A stretch of DNA of 64,000 nt from Streptomyces sp. NBC_01471 (GCF_041438865.1 NZ_CP109450.1:4795001-4859000); one strand, 5' to 3'. Shown: positions 53,715 through 62,706, numbered from the stretch's first letter. Notes: a model not told the origin generated them from the letters alone. Made by a program: numbers and translations.

Positions 53715-54671
53715 CTACCCGCGCCGCCTCGCGGATGTCGCCGCCTTCGTGAGGAAGGGCGGCAGGACGTTCTCCGTGAACCGGCGCAGCGCCGGGTGGC
53801 CGCCGGGTGTCCCGGCCGGGCCGGGTGTGCGGGAGGCCGCGGTCCGAGGTGGTGCGGGGTGGCGGGACACGGGTTGTCGCGGAAGCCGGGCCTTCTTGCC
53901 GCTGATGCGGATGAGCGGTTCGCCCGCGACGGACTCCTCGCCGTGCCACAGGTCCGTACGGGTCGCGAGCCAGGCCGCCAGTTCGGTGCGCAGGGCGGTG
54001 GGGTCGCCCCAGGTCCCGTACAGCTTGGTGCCGGTGATGCAGATGACATGCAGGCCCCCGCTGGTCACCGCCTGCCAGGCAGCTGCGGCGACGCCGGGGC
54101 AGTGTTCGGCGCGGAAGTCGTCCAGGACGACGACGCCGTACGGCTTCAGTGCCGCACGGGCCGTCGCGATGTCCGCGTGGACGTGTGCGTACAGATGTGA
54201 GGCGTCGACGTGGACGAAGCGGCAACTGCCCTCGGCCACCTGGCCGGAGACCATCGATGACAGGCCCTGCAGGACCGTCGGCAGCGCGTCGTGGAAGGAC
54301 AGGTAGTTCGCCTCGAACGCCCGCCGGGTGAGCGTGGAGTACGACTTGGCCATCTCGGCGCCGTTCGCGGAGTCGTCGGCGGGCGCGTCGAACAGATCGC
54401 AGACGGTGAAGCGCTCACCGGGGCGGAGATAGGAGCCGGTGAAGATCGCGCTCTTCCCCAGGTACGTGCCCACTTCCAGCAGATCGCCGGACTCGGCGAG
54501 GCCCTTCTGCCGGGTCAGGAGCCAGTCGAAGAGCAACTGGTCCGCCGCGAAGAACCACCCCTTCACGTCGTCCAGCGCGGCGGGGGCCGGAAGCTGCTCG
54601 GTGCCGGCCGGGGAGAGGCTGTTCGCGGGCGCGCCGCCGGAAGGTGTCGCGCCGGGTGTGCTGCTGGTCAT
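53715..54671 (-). CDS. Class I SAM-dependent methyltransferase (Methyltransf_24-like)
   Basis: 318 residues. After a Pro/Gly-rich N terminus, the Rossmann core starts near 60: LLEVGTYLGKSAIFTGSYL (motif I), FTVCDLFDAPADD (acidic motif), RFVHVDASHLYAHVHADI (with His-Asp), VVLDDFRAEHCPGV. This pattern is that of the Methyltransf_24 group seen in natural-product and sugar tailoring. The C-terminal tail from about 255 is basic and Pro-rich, without recognised fold. It lies downstream of the YfhO-like gene in the same direction, 90 bp apart, so it may act on an extracellular or cell-envelope polymer precursor. Confidence 0.82.
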   Translation of the reverse strand: MTSSTPGATPSGGAPANSLSPAGTEQLPAPAALDDVKGWFFAADQLLFDWLLTRQKGLAESGDLLEVGTYLGKSAIFTGSYLRPGERFTVCDLFDAPADDSANGAEMAKSYSTLTRRAFEANYLSFHDALPTVLQGLSSMVSGQVAEGSCRFVHVDASHLYAHVHADIATARAALKPYGVVVLDDFRAEHCPGVAAAAWQAVTSGGLHVICITGTKLYGTWGDPTALRTELAAWLATRTDLWHGEESVAGEPLIRISGKKARLPRQPVSRHPAPPRTAASRTPGPAGTPGGHPALRRFTENVLPPFLTKAATSARRRG

Positions 54672-54761
54672 GAGGGATCCGTTCGGAGATCGCTGAACCC
54701 GCCAGTACGTGTGCGCCGGGCGCTGGACACGCCGCGCTGTGGGTTCGGCGGGCCGCGCCGG

Positions 54762-57323
54762 TTACCGGAGAGCCTGGTGGGCCCCGGTGTCGACGCGGTG
54801 AGATCCACCCGTCGGCTCCGTGAACGGGCGGTGCGAGGCCGGGCCACGCCGCCCGTCTGCCCCGCGCCGCACCCTCCGTACGATCGCCGCCCCCACCAGC
54901 ACCGCGAGGGCCAGGCCGCCCACCGCCGACCCGAGCCGGAGGCCCGGTGGGCGGAAGGTGCAGCTCACGCTTGTCGTGCTGCCGGTCAGCGGCACCGCCA
55001 CCAGGCCCAGATACGAGCGGGCCGGCCGGTCGGCGCCCCGGCCTGCGCGGCACTGCCAGCCGGAGATGCGGGGCATCGCGAACACCGCCGTTCCCCTGGA
55101 GCCCGGCGGGAGTTGGGCCCGTACCGCGTCGTCCGTGACCTGGACCGACCGCGCGCCCGTCCTCGTCAGGTGGGCCACCGCCGTGGCCAGTCCCGTGCGG
55201 GACAGGCAGCCCGTCCTGCCGTGCGGGTGCGGGGTGACCGCCGCGCCGCCCGGTGCCCTGCCCATCGGCTGCATCGCCGCGCGCCGGCCCCGCTGTCCGC
55301 CGCGCAGCTCCACCGGCGCGCCGCCGCCCAGCCGGGCGACGCCCGTGAAGTCCGGTGCCGAGTAGAAGACGTCGGTGCCGGCCGGGCACGTGTCCGCGTA
55401 CGTATATACGTGCGCGCCCAGCAGCAGTTCCTGGTTCCGGAACGGGGAGCGCCCGAAGTGCGGCACCGGGCCGGGCGGCCGTACGGTCACCAGCGGGGGA
55501 GCGGCCGTCCGCGTCACCGTCACGGCGCCCTTTCCGTCCGGCGCCGACCGGACCCGTGCGCCCACCGAGAAGATCGCGTCCGTCACCGGGTTGTCCAGCG
55601 ACTGCATGCTCCGGCCGCGCGAGGTCCAGCCGTCCCCGAGCGCGGCCATCGTCCGGGTGTACGGGTCCGGCGTCATGCTGCTGTAGTACGAGCCGCCCTC
55701 CCCGCCGACCAGCAACGGGTCGTTCCCGGTGGTCTGCCCACGCCCCGGATCGGTGCGGTAGCGCGGCCACGCGTCGGCTCCGGCGACCGCTGCCGCCTCC
55801 TCGTCCAGGTGGCGGCCCCACGGCGCGTAGTCGTCGAGCCGGTGGATCTTGACCCGGTCCGCGTACGCCGTCGTCGCGGCCGCCTGGCCCGCCTGCGCCC
55901 CCACCAGCAGCAGCGCGGCGGCAACCGGCTGCCAGCGGCGCACCCGCACCCGGGCCGGCGACCGGGCACTGTCCGCAGGCCCGGTGCGCTCCGCCCCCCG
56001 GACACCCCCGGCCCGCTCCCCGCTCTCCGCCGGTGTCCGCCCCGCTCTCCCCAGCAGCACCAGTCCGCCCGCCACCGCGGCCAGGCCGAGACCGAAGAGC
56101 GGATACGTATATACGGTCACCGTCCGCGAGAAGGCGGCGCAGACCGCCCCCGCCGCGAGCACCCCCGCCCCGCCGGCCAGTGCCCGGCCGCCCGGCACCC
56201 CGTACGAGAGCGCCGTCCAGGCCGCGATCACCAGCAGGCCGCTCAGGACGAACGTCTGCCGGTACGGGCTGCCGTTCGGCGTCGCGAACACATGCCAGAA
56301 CAGATGCGTGGGCTTCCACTGGATCGACAGCGCGACCAGCACCACGAGCCCCGCCCAGCCGAACCGTTCGCGGCGCGGCACCGCCCGGTGGAAGGCCAGC
56401 GCGCAGGCGAGCAGCAGGGTGCCCGTGCCGAGGAAGAGCGCGGGCGTGGAGAAGCTGTACGTGGCGGGGAGCGTCCGGGCGAACACATCCGTCCAGGGGG
56501 CGGGTGCGAAGTTCCGGGACCAGCCGGGGTACGCGTGCCGGGTGCCGAGAAAGACCGTGAAGAGGAGGGGCGCGGCGAGACCGACGCCGAGCAGGACGGT
56601 TGCGGCCGCCCGGAGCAGCACCCGGATCCGGTGGCCCGCCCTCGTCGGCCCTCCGGTCGTCAGCAGCCGGACGAGGAGCACCAGCGCCGCCCCGATGGTC
56701 GCCATGTACGCCGTGTAGAAGTTCGCGGTCCAGGCGAGTGCGACCACCACCGGCCCGAGCAGTGGCCTGCGTCCGCCCCGCACCCACTCGCCGACCAGGC
56801 ACAGCAGCGGGAAGGCGATCAGCCCGTCCAGCCACATCAGGTTGTAGGACGCCTCCAGGACCGACCAGCCGCAGAGCGCGTACGAGGCGCCGAGCAGCCC
56901 GGCGGCCCACCAGCGGCCGGGCCGCAGCGCGAGGAGCAGCGAGGCCATCGCCGCCGCGGCCGCCGCCATCTTGAGCAGCGTGACCAGATACACCGCGAGG
57001 TCGATCCGGTCCTTCGGGAAGGCCGCCACCAGCAGCGCGAAGGGGCTGCTCAGATACGTCCCCAGATCCGGCAGGAAGGATGTGCCGTACCCCGACTGCC
57101 AGTTGAGCAGCAGCCCGCCGTGCGCCCTGCCGTGCAGCAGGTCCTGGAGGTGGGCGTGGAAGGGGATGTACTGGTTGCCCAGGTCGCTGATGCTGCGGTG
57201 CCGCGGCCCGTAGGGGTAGATGCGGGCGGCGGCGTCCCCGGTGCACACGGCCAGTACGGTGAGCAGCGCGGCCAGTACGGTGGCACGGAGACGGGTCGTC
57301 ACGGCCGGACGGCGGGGTTTCAT
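54762..57323 (-). CDS. YfhO-family multi-pass membrane protein (GT-C-like)
   Basis: 853 residues from ATG at 57323 (GGGG just upstream; an ATG at 57377 is in frame but less likely). About 13 membrane helices from LRATVLAALLTVLAVCTG onward, a long extracytoplasmic region from about 500 to 790, and a last helix near 800-820. YHF-like and SISDLGNQYIPFH / RHRSISDLGNQ segments, GTSFLPDLGTYLSSPF and NLMWLDGLIAFP match YfhO proteins, which are linked to lipoteichoic-acid glycosylation in Bacillus. It is divergent from gtrA, another membrane protein of polyprenyl-linked glycosylation, so both probably serve envelope sugar modification. Confidence 0.88.
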   Translation of the reverse strand: MKPRRPAVTTRLRATVLAALLTVLAVCTGDAAARIYPYGPRHRSISDLGNQYIPFHAHLQDLLHGRAHGGLLLNWQSGYGTSFLPDLGTYLSSPFALLVAAFPKDRIDLAVYLVTLLKMAAAAAAMASLLLALRPGRWWAAGLLGASYALCGWSVLEASYNLMWLDGLIAFPLLCLVGEWVRGGRRPLLGPVVVALAWTANFYTAYMATIGAALVLLVRLLTTGGPTRAGHRIRVLLRAAATVLLGVGLAAPLLFTVFLGTRHAYPGWSRNFAPAPWTDVFARTLPATYSFSTPALFLGTGTLLLACALAFHRAVPRRERFGWAGLVVLVALSIQWKPTHLFWHVFATPNGSPYRQTFVLSGLLVIAAWTALSYGVPGGRALAGGAGVLAAGAVCAAFSRTVTVYTYPLFGLGLAAVAGGLVLLGRAGRTPAESGERAGGVRGAERTGPADSARSPARVRVRRWQPVAAALLLVGAQAGQAAATTAYADRVKIHRLDDYAPWGRHLDEEAAAVAGADAWPRYRTDPGRGQTTGNDPLLVGGEGGSYYSSMTPDPYTRTMAALGDGWTSRGRSMQSLDNPVTDAIFSVGARVRSAPDGKGAVTVTRTAAPPLVTVRPPGPVPHFGRSPFRNQELLLGAHVYTYADTCPAGTDVFYSAPDFTGVARLGGGAPVELRGGQRGRRAAMQPMGRAPGGAAVTPHPHGRTGCLSRTGLATAVAHLTRTGARSVQVTDDAVRAQLPPGSRGTAVFAMPRISGWQCRAGRGADRPARSYLGLVAVPLTGSTTSVSCTFRPPGLRLGSAVGGLALAVLVGAAIVRRVRRGADGRRGPASHRPFTEPTGGSHRVDTGAHQALR

Positions 57324-57405
57324 GCCCCGAATATGGCAGTGAATCAGCGGAATTGGCCTGGAATATGGTGAGTTCACTCAGCCGTCGCCGGAACTTCACC
57401 GAGGA

Positions 57406-57438
57406 CCGGACAGGACCCGGACAGGATCCGGACAGGAT
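57406..57438. repeat. Three tandem 11-bp repeats between yfhO-like and gtrA-like genes
   Basis: CCGGACAGGAC (57406-57416), CCGGACAGGAT (57417-57427) and CCGGACAGGAT (57428-57438), then CCGA. The unit length is one helical turn, which would place identical faces in line. It lies in the 184-bp divergent promoter region (57324-57507). Confidence 0.85.
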
Positions 57439-57507
57439 CCGAGCGGCGGGGCCGTCGGCCCGTGTCCCCGCCGCCCACCCCTCCCGCTTTCAGGAGCGCG
57501 CTCGCAG

Positions 57508-57960
57508 ATGAACACCGCACGGTTGGCCCCAACGGCGAAGCTGGGCCAGCTGGTCCGCTTCGCTCTCGTCGGCGTGGTGAACACCGCCACGTACTACGGC
57601 TGTTACCTGCTTCTGCTCACGCGGCTCCCGTATCTCGCCGCGCACACCCTCGCCTTCTGCCTCAGTATGGTCGGCTCCTTCTTCATGAACGCCCGGTTCA
57701 CCTACCGGATCCGGCCGACCTGGCGGAAGTTCCTCCTCTTCCCGCTGACCAACGCGGCCAACTTCGTGATCACCACCGGCGGGGTGTACCTGCTGGTGGA
57801 CGTGGCCCGCTTCAGCGCCCACTGGGCGCCACTGGCCGCGGCGGCGGCAGCCATTCCGCTCACTTTCGTCATCTCACGGACGATCATGCTGCGCCCCGAC
57901 AACCGGGAAGCCCCCGAATCGTTGGTCGAACCAGTGGCCCCCGCCACGCCAAGTGCCTAA
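57508..57960 (+). CDS. GtrA family membrane protein
   Basis: 150 residues. Four membrane helices: LVRFALVGVVNTATYYGCYLLLL, HTLAFCLSMVGSFFMNARFTY, FLLFPLTNAANFVITTGGVYLLV and APLAAAAAAIPLTFVISRTI (read in parts). The FALVGxxNT opening and FMNARFTY match GtrA, a small protein that flips or handles polyprenyl-phosphate-linked sugars for envelope polysaccharide. The start follows CAGGAG. It is divergent from the YfhO-like gene. Confidence 0.9.
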   Translation: MNTARLAPTAKLGQLVRFALVGVVNTATYYGCYLLLLTRLPYLAAHTLAFCLSMVGSFFMNARFTYRIRPTWRKFLLFPLTNAANFVITTGGVYLLVDVARFSAHWAPLAAAAAAIPLTFVISRTIMLRPDNREAPESLVEPVAPATPSA

Positions 57961-58018
57961 CATCGATCAACGCAAGGCCTTGTGCACCGAAGCACAAACT
58001 CGCCGCCAGGAGGCTCCT

Positions 58019-58678
58019 TTGCACCGCCGCCGTCGCACTGCGCTCTCCGTATCCGCCGCGCTCGTCGCCGCAGCCCCGCTTCTCGCCGCCTGCGGCAGCC
58101 AGCCCCATCCGGGCGCCGCGGCCGTCGTGGGCAAGGACCGGATCACGGTCGCCGCCCTCCAGACGCAGGTGAACGACGTACGCGCGGCGCAGAACAAGTC
58201 CCCGCAGGCCGCCGACCTGATCAGGAGCAGCAACAACCTCAGCGGGATGAAGCTCGGCAACATGATCTTCGACCGGGTGCTGGCGAAGGCAGCGGCGGAC
58301 GCCGGGGCGAAGGTCACCCGCAAGGACATCCAGGACGCGCGCGCCCAGCTGGTCCGGCAGGCGGGCAGCGAGCAGCGGCTCCAGCAGGTCTACCTCCAGC
58401 AGAACGGCATCGCCCCCGGCCAGATCGACCAGGCGCTCCAGGAGCAGGTCACCGCCACGAAGCTGGCCGAGAAGCTGGGCGCCTCGCTCGGCACTCCGCA
58501 GGGCCAGAGCGCCGTGCTCCAGGCGATGATGAAGACGTCCAGGGCGCTGGGCGTGGACGTCAATCCGCGCTACGGGGTCTGGGACGCGAAGAAGAGCCAG
58601 CTCGGTGCGTACAAGGCGCCGTGGATCACCCAGGTCACCAAGGAGCAGGCCGCGCCGGCCGCCGGGACCGGAGCCTAG
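58019..58678 (+). CDS. SurA N-terminal-like lipoprotein
   Basis: 219 residues from TTG at 58019, five bases after a perfect AGGAGG; upstream in-frame codons lack such a site. The signal peptide ALSVSAALVAAAPLLAAC ends in a LAAC lipobox. The mature part is helical: VVGKDRITVAALQTQVNDVR, then KLGNMIFDRVLAKAAADAG, typical of the SurA N-terminal chaperone domain. There is no PPIase domain, so it is chaperone-like. It is probably anchored on the outer membrane face and helps secreted proteins fold. MazG follows 51 bp later. Confidence 0.87.
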   Translation: MHRRRRTALSVSAALVAAAPLLAACGSQPHPGAAAVVGKDRITVAALQTQVNDVRAAQNKSPQAADLIRSSNNLSGMKLGNMIFDRVLAKAAADAGAKVTRKDIQDARAQLVRQAGSEQRLQQVYLQQNGIAPGQIDQALQEQVTATKLAEKLGASLGTPQGQSAVLQAMMKTSRALGVDVNPRYGVWDAKKSQLGAYKAPWITQVTKEQAAPAAGTGA

Positions 58679-58729
58679 ACCGACCGGCAATCGGGCGGGG
58701 CGCTTTCGGCGGCGGGGTATTTTCGACGG

Positions 58730-59782
58730 GTGACCGCTGAAAACACCCCTCACGCCGCCGCCCCCGCGCCCGCCGCCGTTCCCGAGGCCCTCGACGCCCC
58801 CGGCCGGGTCGTGCTGCTCACCACCAGCCACCGGGTCGCGCCGGGGCTGCTGTCCTGGCCGGCCTGGCAGCTGCTGCACACGGCGGACCGGGTGCTCTCC
58901 GCGGACGGTGACCACCCGCAGCTGCCCTATCTGCGCGAGGCGGGCGTGACGGTCGAGCACGCGGAGCCCGACGCGCACCAGCTGATCGAGGCGTGCACGG
59001 GCGGCCGCACGGTCGTCGTCCTCCCCTCGGGCGAGGGCGACCGCCGGCTGACCGACGGACTGGCACGGCTCGCGGGCAGCGGCCGGGTGCGGATGCCGGA
59101 CCTGGAGCTGCTGCCCGGTTCGTACGATCTGCCGGGCGCCCGCCTGCTCGACCTGGTGCAGGTGATGGACCGGGTGCGGCGCGCATGCCCGTGGACCTCC
59201 CAGCAGACCCACCAGGGGCTCGCCAAGTACCTGATCGAGGAGGCGTACGAACTCGTCGAGGCGATCGAGGACGGCGACCGCGACGAACTGCGCGAGGAGC
59301 TGGGGGACGTACTGCTCCAGGTCGTCTTCCACGCGCGGATCGCGCAGGAGGGCACCGGGGAGGAAGGGGACGAGCCGTTCTCCATCGACGACGTCGCGGG
59401 CGGCCTGGTCGAGAAGCTGATCCACCGCCACCCGCACGTGTTCGGGGACGAGACGGCGGAGACCGCCGAGGACGTCCACGCCCACTGGAACCGCACCAAG
59501 GCGATCGAGAAGCAGCGCGCGTCGGTGACGGACGGCGTCCCGGTCGGCCAGCCGGCCCTCGCGCTCGCCGCGAAGCTGGCCTCCCGGGTGCGGGGCTCGG
59601 AACTCGACGTACCGCTCCCGGCGGGGGAGGGCGTCGGCTACCGGCTGCTCGCCCTGGCCGCGAGCGCGGAGGAGGCCGGCACCGACCCGGAGTCCGCGCT
59701 GCGCGCCGCGGCGCGGGCCTACCGGGACGCGATCCGGGCCGCGGAGAGCGCGACAGCCGGTGCGGCTACCGTCGAGGAGTGA
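58730..59782 (+). CDS. mazG: MazG nucleoside triphosphate pyrophosphohydrolase
   Basis: 350 residues. The N-terminal ~120 residues resemble a degenerate tetrapyrrole-methylase-like region (VVLLTTSHRVAPGL). The MazG domain at about 140-270 has LLDLVQVMDRVRRACPW, the metal-binding EEAYELVEAIEDGD with ExxE, and a second ELGDVLLQVVFHARIA (E-x-x-D). A second partial repeat HALALAAKLASR lies near 280. It removes non-canonical or surplus NTPs. GTG at 58730 is the start; its TGA overlaps the P450 GTG by 4 bp. Confidence 0.92.
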   Translation: MTAENTPHAAAPAPAAVPEALDAPGRVVLLTTSHRVAPGLLSWPAWQLLHTADRVLSADGDHPQLPYLREAGVTVEHAEPDAHQLIEACTGGRTVVVLPSGEGDRRLTDGLARLAGSGRVRMPDLELLPGSYDLPGARLLDLVQVMDRVRRACPWTSQQTHQGLAKYLIEEAYELVEAIEDGDRDELREELGDVLLQVVFHARIAQEGTGEEGDEPFSIDDVAGGLVEKLIHRHPHVFGDETAETAEDVHAHWNRTKAIEKQRASVTDGVPVGQPALALAAKLASRVRGSELDVPLPAGEGVGYRLLALAASAEEAGTDPESALRAAARAYRDAIRAAESATAGAATVEE

Positions 59783-61044
59783 CCGACAACAGCACCGCAG
59801 GCCCGGCCCCCGCCCTTTTCACCTGGGAGTTCGCGACCGACCCGTACCCCGCGTACGCCTGGCTCCGCGAGAACGCGCCCGTCCACAGGACCGCGCTCCC
59901 CAGCGGGGTGGAGGCCTGGCTGGTGACGCGGTACGCGGATGCGCGGACGGCGCTCGCGGAGCCCCGGCTGTCGAAGAACCCCGCGCACCACGCGGAGTCC
60001 CCGCACGCCAAGGGCAAGACCGGCATTCCGGGTGAGCGCAAGGCGGAGCTGATGACGCATCTGCTGAACATCGACCCGCCGGACCACACCCGGCTGCGGC
60101 GTCTGGTCTCCAAGGCGTTCACCCCGCGCACCGTCGCGCTCTTCGCACCGCGCGTGCAGGAGCTGACGGACCAGCTGATCGACGCCTTCGTGGCGAACGG
60201 GCAGGCCGACCTCATCCACGACTTCGCCTTTCCGCTCCCCATCTATGCCATCTGCGACCTGCTCGGCGTCCCGCGCGAGGACCAGGACGACTTCCGCGAC
60301 TGGGCGGGCATGATGATCCGTCACGGCGGCGGGCCGCGCGGCGGGGTCGCACGGTCGGTCAAGAAGATGCGGAACTACCTCGCCGAACTCATCCACCGCA
60401 AGCGGGAGACCCCCGGCGACGACCTCATCTCCGGGCTCATCAGGGCCAGCGACGACGGCGAGCACCTGACCGAGAACGAAGCCGCGGCGATGGCGTTCAT
60501 CCTCCTCTTCGCCGGGTTCGAGACGACGGTCAACCTCATCGGCAACGGGATGTACGCGCTGCTCCGCAACCCGGACCAGCGCGAACGCCTGGAGGCCTCA
60601 CTGGCCGCGGGGGAGACCGGCCTCCTCGCCACCGGGGTCGAGGAACTTCTGCGGTACGACGGGCCGGTGGAGCTGGCGACCTGGCGGTTCGCCACCGAGG
60701 CGCTGACCCTGGGCGGGGAGTCCATCGCGGAGGGCGATCCCGTACTCGTCGTGCTGGCCGCCGCCGACCGCGATCCCGCGCGCTTCACCGAGCCCGGCAC
60801 GCTCGACCTCTCACGCACCGACAACCAGCATCTCGGGTACGGGCACGGCATTCACTACTGCCTCGGCGCGCCCCTCGCCCGGCTGGAGGCGCAGACCGCC
60901 CTCGCCACACTGCTGCGCCGCCTGCCGGAGCTGCGGCTTGCGGCGGAACCTGGCGATCTGCGCTGGCGCGGCGGGCTCATCATGCGGGGATTGCGCACGC
61001 TTCCGGTGGAGTTCGGTACCCGGTCCAGCGCACCACCGAACTGA
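59779..61044 (+). CDS. Cytochrome P450 (possible CYP107 family)
   Basis: 421 residues. The I-helix LLFAGFETT (about 244-252) has the acid-alcohol pair. EELLRY near 287-292 is the ExxR. The heme ligand Cys361 lies in GHGIHYCLGAPLA. It is a bacterial soluble P450 needing ferredoxin and reductase from elsewhere. Translation is coupled to mazG through GTGA. From memory the S. coelicolor gene at this place is CYP107T1, but I cannot confirm. The substrate is unknown. Confidence 0.93.
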   Translation: MTDNSTAGPAPALFTWEFATDPYPAYAWLRENAPVHRTALPSGVEAWLVTRYADARTALAEPRLSKNPAHHAESPHAKGKTGIPGERKAELMTHLLNIDPPDHTRLRRLVSKAFTPRTVALFAPRVQELTDQLIDAFVANGQADLIHDFAFPLPIYAICDLLGVPREDQDDFRDWAGMMIRHGGGPRGGVARSVKKMRNYLAELIHRKRETPGDDLISGLIRASDDGEHLTENEAAAMAFILLFAGFETTVNLIGNGMYALLRNPDQRERLEASLAAGETGLLATGVEELLRYDGPVELATWRFATEALTLGGESIAEGDPVLVVLAAADRDPARFTEPGTLDLSRTDNQHLGYGHGIHYCLGAPLARLEAQTALATLLRRLPELRLAAEPGDLRWRGGLIMRGLRTLPVEFGTRSSAPPN

Positions 61045-61180
61045 CGGCCTGACCGGTGCATGACTGACGGCCAGTCAAGAATGTGACTTTCATGTGATCT
61101 CCGCTGCATCGACTTGTGACTGGTGTTCGAGTGCGGCTACGTTCACCCCTCGACTCATCCGTCACACGGAAGGCCACCGC

Positions 61181-62257
61181 ATGCGCACCGGGAACGGTCG
61201 GCACCGCCGCCCCCGTCAGGCTCCAGCTCTTGTCGTAGCGGCAGGAGTTACGGGCTCGGCCATCGCCCTTCCGCTGCTGGCGTCGACCGGCGCCCACGCG
61301 GCCGACGCCACGACCTGGGACCGGGTGGCGCTGTGTGAGAGCGGCGGCATCTGGAGCGCCGACCTGGGCAACGGGCACTACGGCGGCCTCCAGTTCTCGC
61401 AGGCCACCTGGGACAAGTACGGCGGCGGGGAGTATGCGGCCCGCCCCGACCTGGCCAGCCGCTCGCAGCAGATAGCCGTGGCCCAGAAGGCGTACGTGGC
61501 CGAGGGTGCGACCCCCTGGGCCAGTTGTGCGGCCATCGCCGGACTGACGAAGGGCGACGCGGCCACGGCGTCCGTGGATCCGGGCTCCCCGGACACCGCG
61601 AGCCCCGGTTCCGCGAAGCCGACCGGCTCCGCCAAGGACCCGGCGGACGCGGACACGGACGCGGATGCGGACGGCGGGAAGGGGGTGCCCTCCGAGGGGG
61701 CGCCGTCCGGGCAGGCGCCGTCGGGGCGGACGAGTCCGGGCCCTTCCGGTTCCCCCTCGGGTTCCCCCGCCGGATCGTCCACGCCGTCAGCGCACTCATC
61801 TCCGACATCTGACCCCTCATCGGATACTTCGGACTCTTCCGGCGATTCGGGCACTTCGGGCTCCCGGTCATCCGACACGCCCGGGCCGTCCGACTCCGCG
61901 TCATCCAGACCCTCGGACCCGGCGGCATCCGCGGACTCCCCTTCCGGCTCGCCGTCCTCCCCGGGGAGTGACGGGCCCGGCAGACACCGGGGCGGCAAGG
62001 CTGCCGACGGCACCGGTACGAGCCGCGACGAGACCGGTCGGCACGCCTCGCGCGGCGGCGCGGCGTCCCGCAATGACGCCCGTACGGACGGCAGCTACAC
62101 GGTCCGCGCGGGTGACAACCTCTGGGCCATCGCGGAGGCGCACGATCTGCCCGGCGGATGGCCCGCGCTCTATGCGGCGAACCATCGGACCGTCGGAGGC
62201 GATCCGGACTTCATCGTTCCTGGCCAGAGCCTTGATCTCGACCAGAAACAGGGGTAG
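61181..62257 (+). CDS. Resuscitation-promoting factor with C-terminal LysM (RpfC-like)
   Basis: 358 residues from ATG at 61181 after GGAAGG. The signal peptide ends at AHA-AD (about 40). The Rpf transglycosylase domain is at about 42-118, with catalytic Glu53 in VALCESGGIWS and GGLQFSQATWDKYGG. Residues about 125-300 are a Ser/Pro/Asp/Gly-rich linker. LysM at about 310-356 reads YTVRAGDNLWAIAEAHDLPGG. It is a secreted muralytic enzyme cleaving peptidoglycan to promote spore germination. It lies upstream of the second rpf gene; in S. coelicolor I recall this position as rpfC. Confidence 0.88.
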   Translation: MRTGNGRHRRPRQAPALVVAAGVTGSAIALPLLASTGAHAADATTWDRVALCESGGIWSADLGNGHYGGLQFSQATWDKYGGGEYAARPDLASRSQQIAVAQKAYVAEGATPWASCAAIAGLTKGDAATASVDPGSPDTASPGSAKPTGSAKDPADADTDADADGGKGVPSEGAPSGQAPSGRTSPGPSGSPSGSPAGSSTPSAHSSPTSDPSSDTSDSSGDSGTSGSRSSDTPGPSDSASSRPSDPAASADSPSGSPSSPGSDGPGRHRGGKAADGTGTSRDETGRHASRGGAASRNDARTDGSYTVRAGDNLWAIAEAHDLPGGWPALYAANHRTVGGDPDFIVPGQSLDLDQKQG

Positions 62258-62472
62258 TTCGAGACCGTATGTCCGCTTCTGTTCGAGTGAGACATGGCTC
62301 TCGTCGGAGCGGCTGAATGTCCAGACTGTCCGCCCGGCGTACGCCGTCCCTCACCTGCGAAAACGGGTCAGGCGTGGTCGTAAACCAGGGATTTACCCGC
62401 CGATGTTCATCTTTGAATATCGGGGGGTCCTGTGATTACGGTCAGACCGCTCGCACCGCGGGCCTCTTCGAT
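62258..62472. other. Promoter-proximal part of rpfA leader
   Basis: No gene. Contains GTAAA/TTTAC inverted repeat (62380-62396), a possible promoter TTTACC (62392-62397) and GAATAT (62415-62420) spaced 17 bp, and the Crp-like site at 62431-62446. Confidence 0.35.
62431..62446. promoter_or_regulatory. Crp-like binding site
   Basis: TGTGA (62431-62435), a 6-bp spacer, and TCAGA (62442-62446) match the Crp palindrome TGTGA-N6-TCACA in 9 of 10 positions. It lies 26 bp before the riboswitch. In S. coelicolor, control of rpfA by Crp has been reported, as I recall. Whether it is upstream or downstream of the start of transcription cannot be told. Confidence 0.45.
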
Positions 62473-62688
62473 CGCCACGCCGAATCCTGCCATCGGTCGA
62501 AGGGAAGCAGTTGACGCTAAGAAGCGCCGCAGGCAGGAGCGGGGGACCCAGGTAAGCGCCGGGGCCGGCCGTCCGTTCTGAGTTTCGGAGAACGGCACGA
62601 ACCGGGACCGGCTTGGGGTGAAGCTGCGCGCTAGGCCGCGCAGCCGGGCAACTCATTGGCCCGAACCCGACAGCTCACCTCGTAGGCG
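62473..62688 (+). ncRNA. ydaO/yuaA-type c-di-AMP riboswitch
   Basis: Conserved landmarks of the ydaO class appear in order: CGCC (62473-62476) and GCCGAATCCTGCC at the start, GGCAGGAGCGGGGGACCCA near 62532, GGGGTGAAGC near 62615, CCCGAACCCGACAGCTCACC near 62660, and CGTAGGCG closing stem P1 with CGCC. The element ends 18 bp before the rpfA start codon. ydaO riboswitches bind c-di-AMP and usually turn the gene off. The downstream CTCACC (62674-62679) can pair with GGTGAG (62691-62696), which overlaps the ribosome-binding site. Boundaries are approximate. Confidence 0.88.
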
Positions 62689-62706
62689 TCGGTGAGGAGA
62701 TTCTTC

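Noticed and set aside
54291..57371. 1026-codon open frame on the plus strand opposite the methyltransferase and YfhO-like genes
   Set aside because: Arg/Pro/Gly-rich shadow; the minus-strand proteins have clear membrane helices and methyltransferase motifs.
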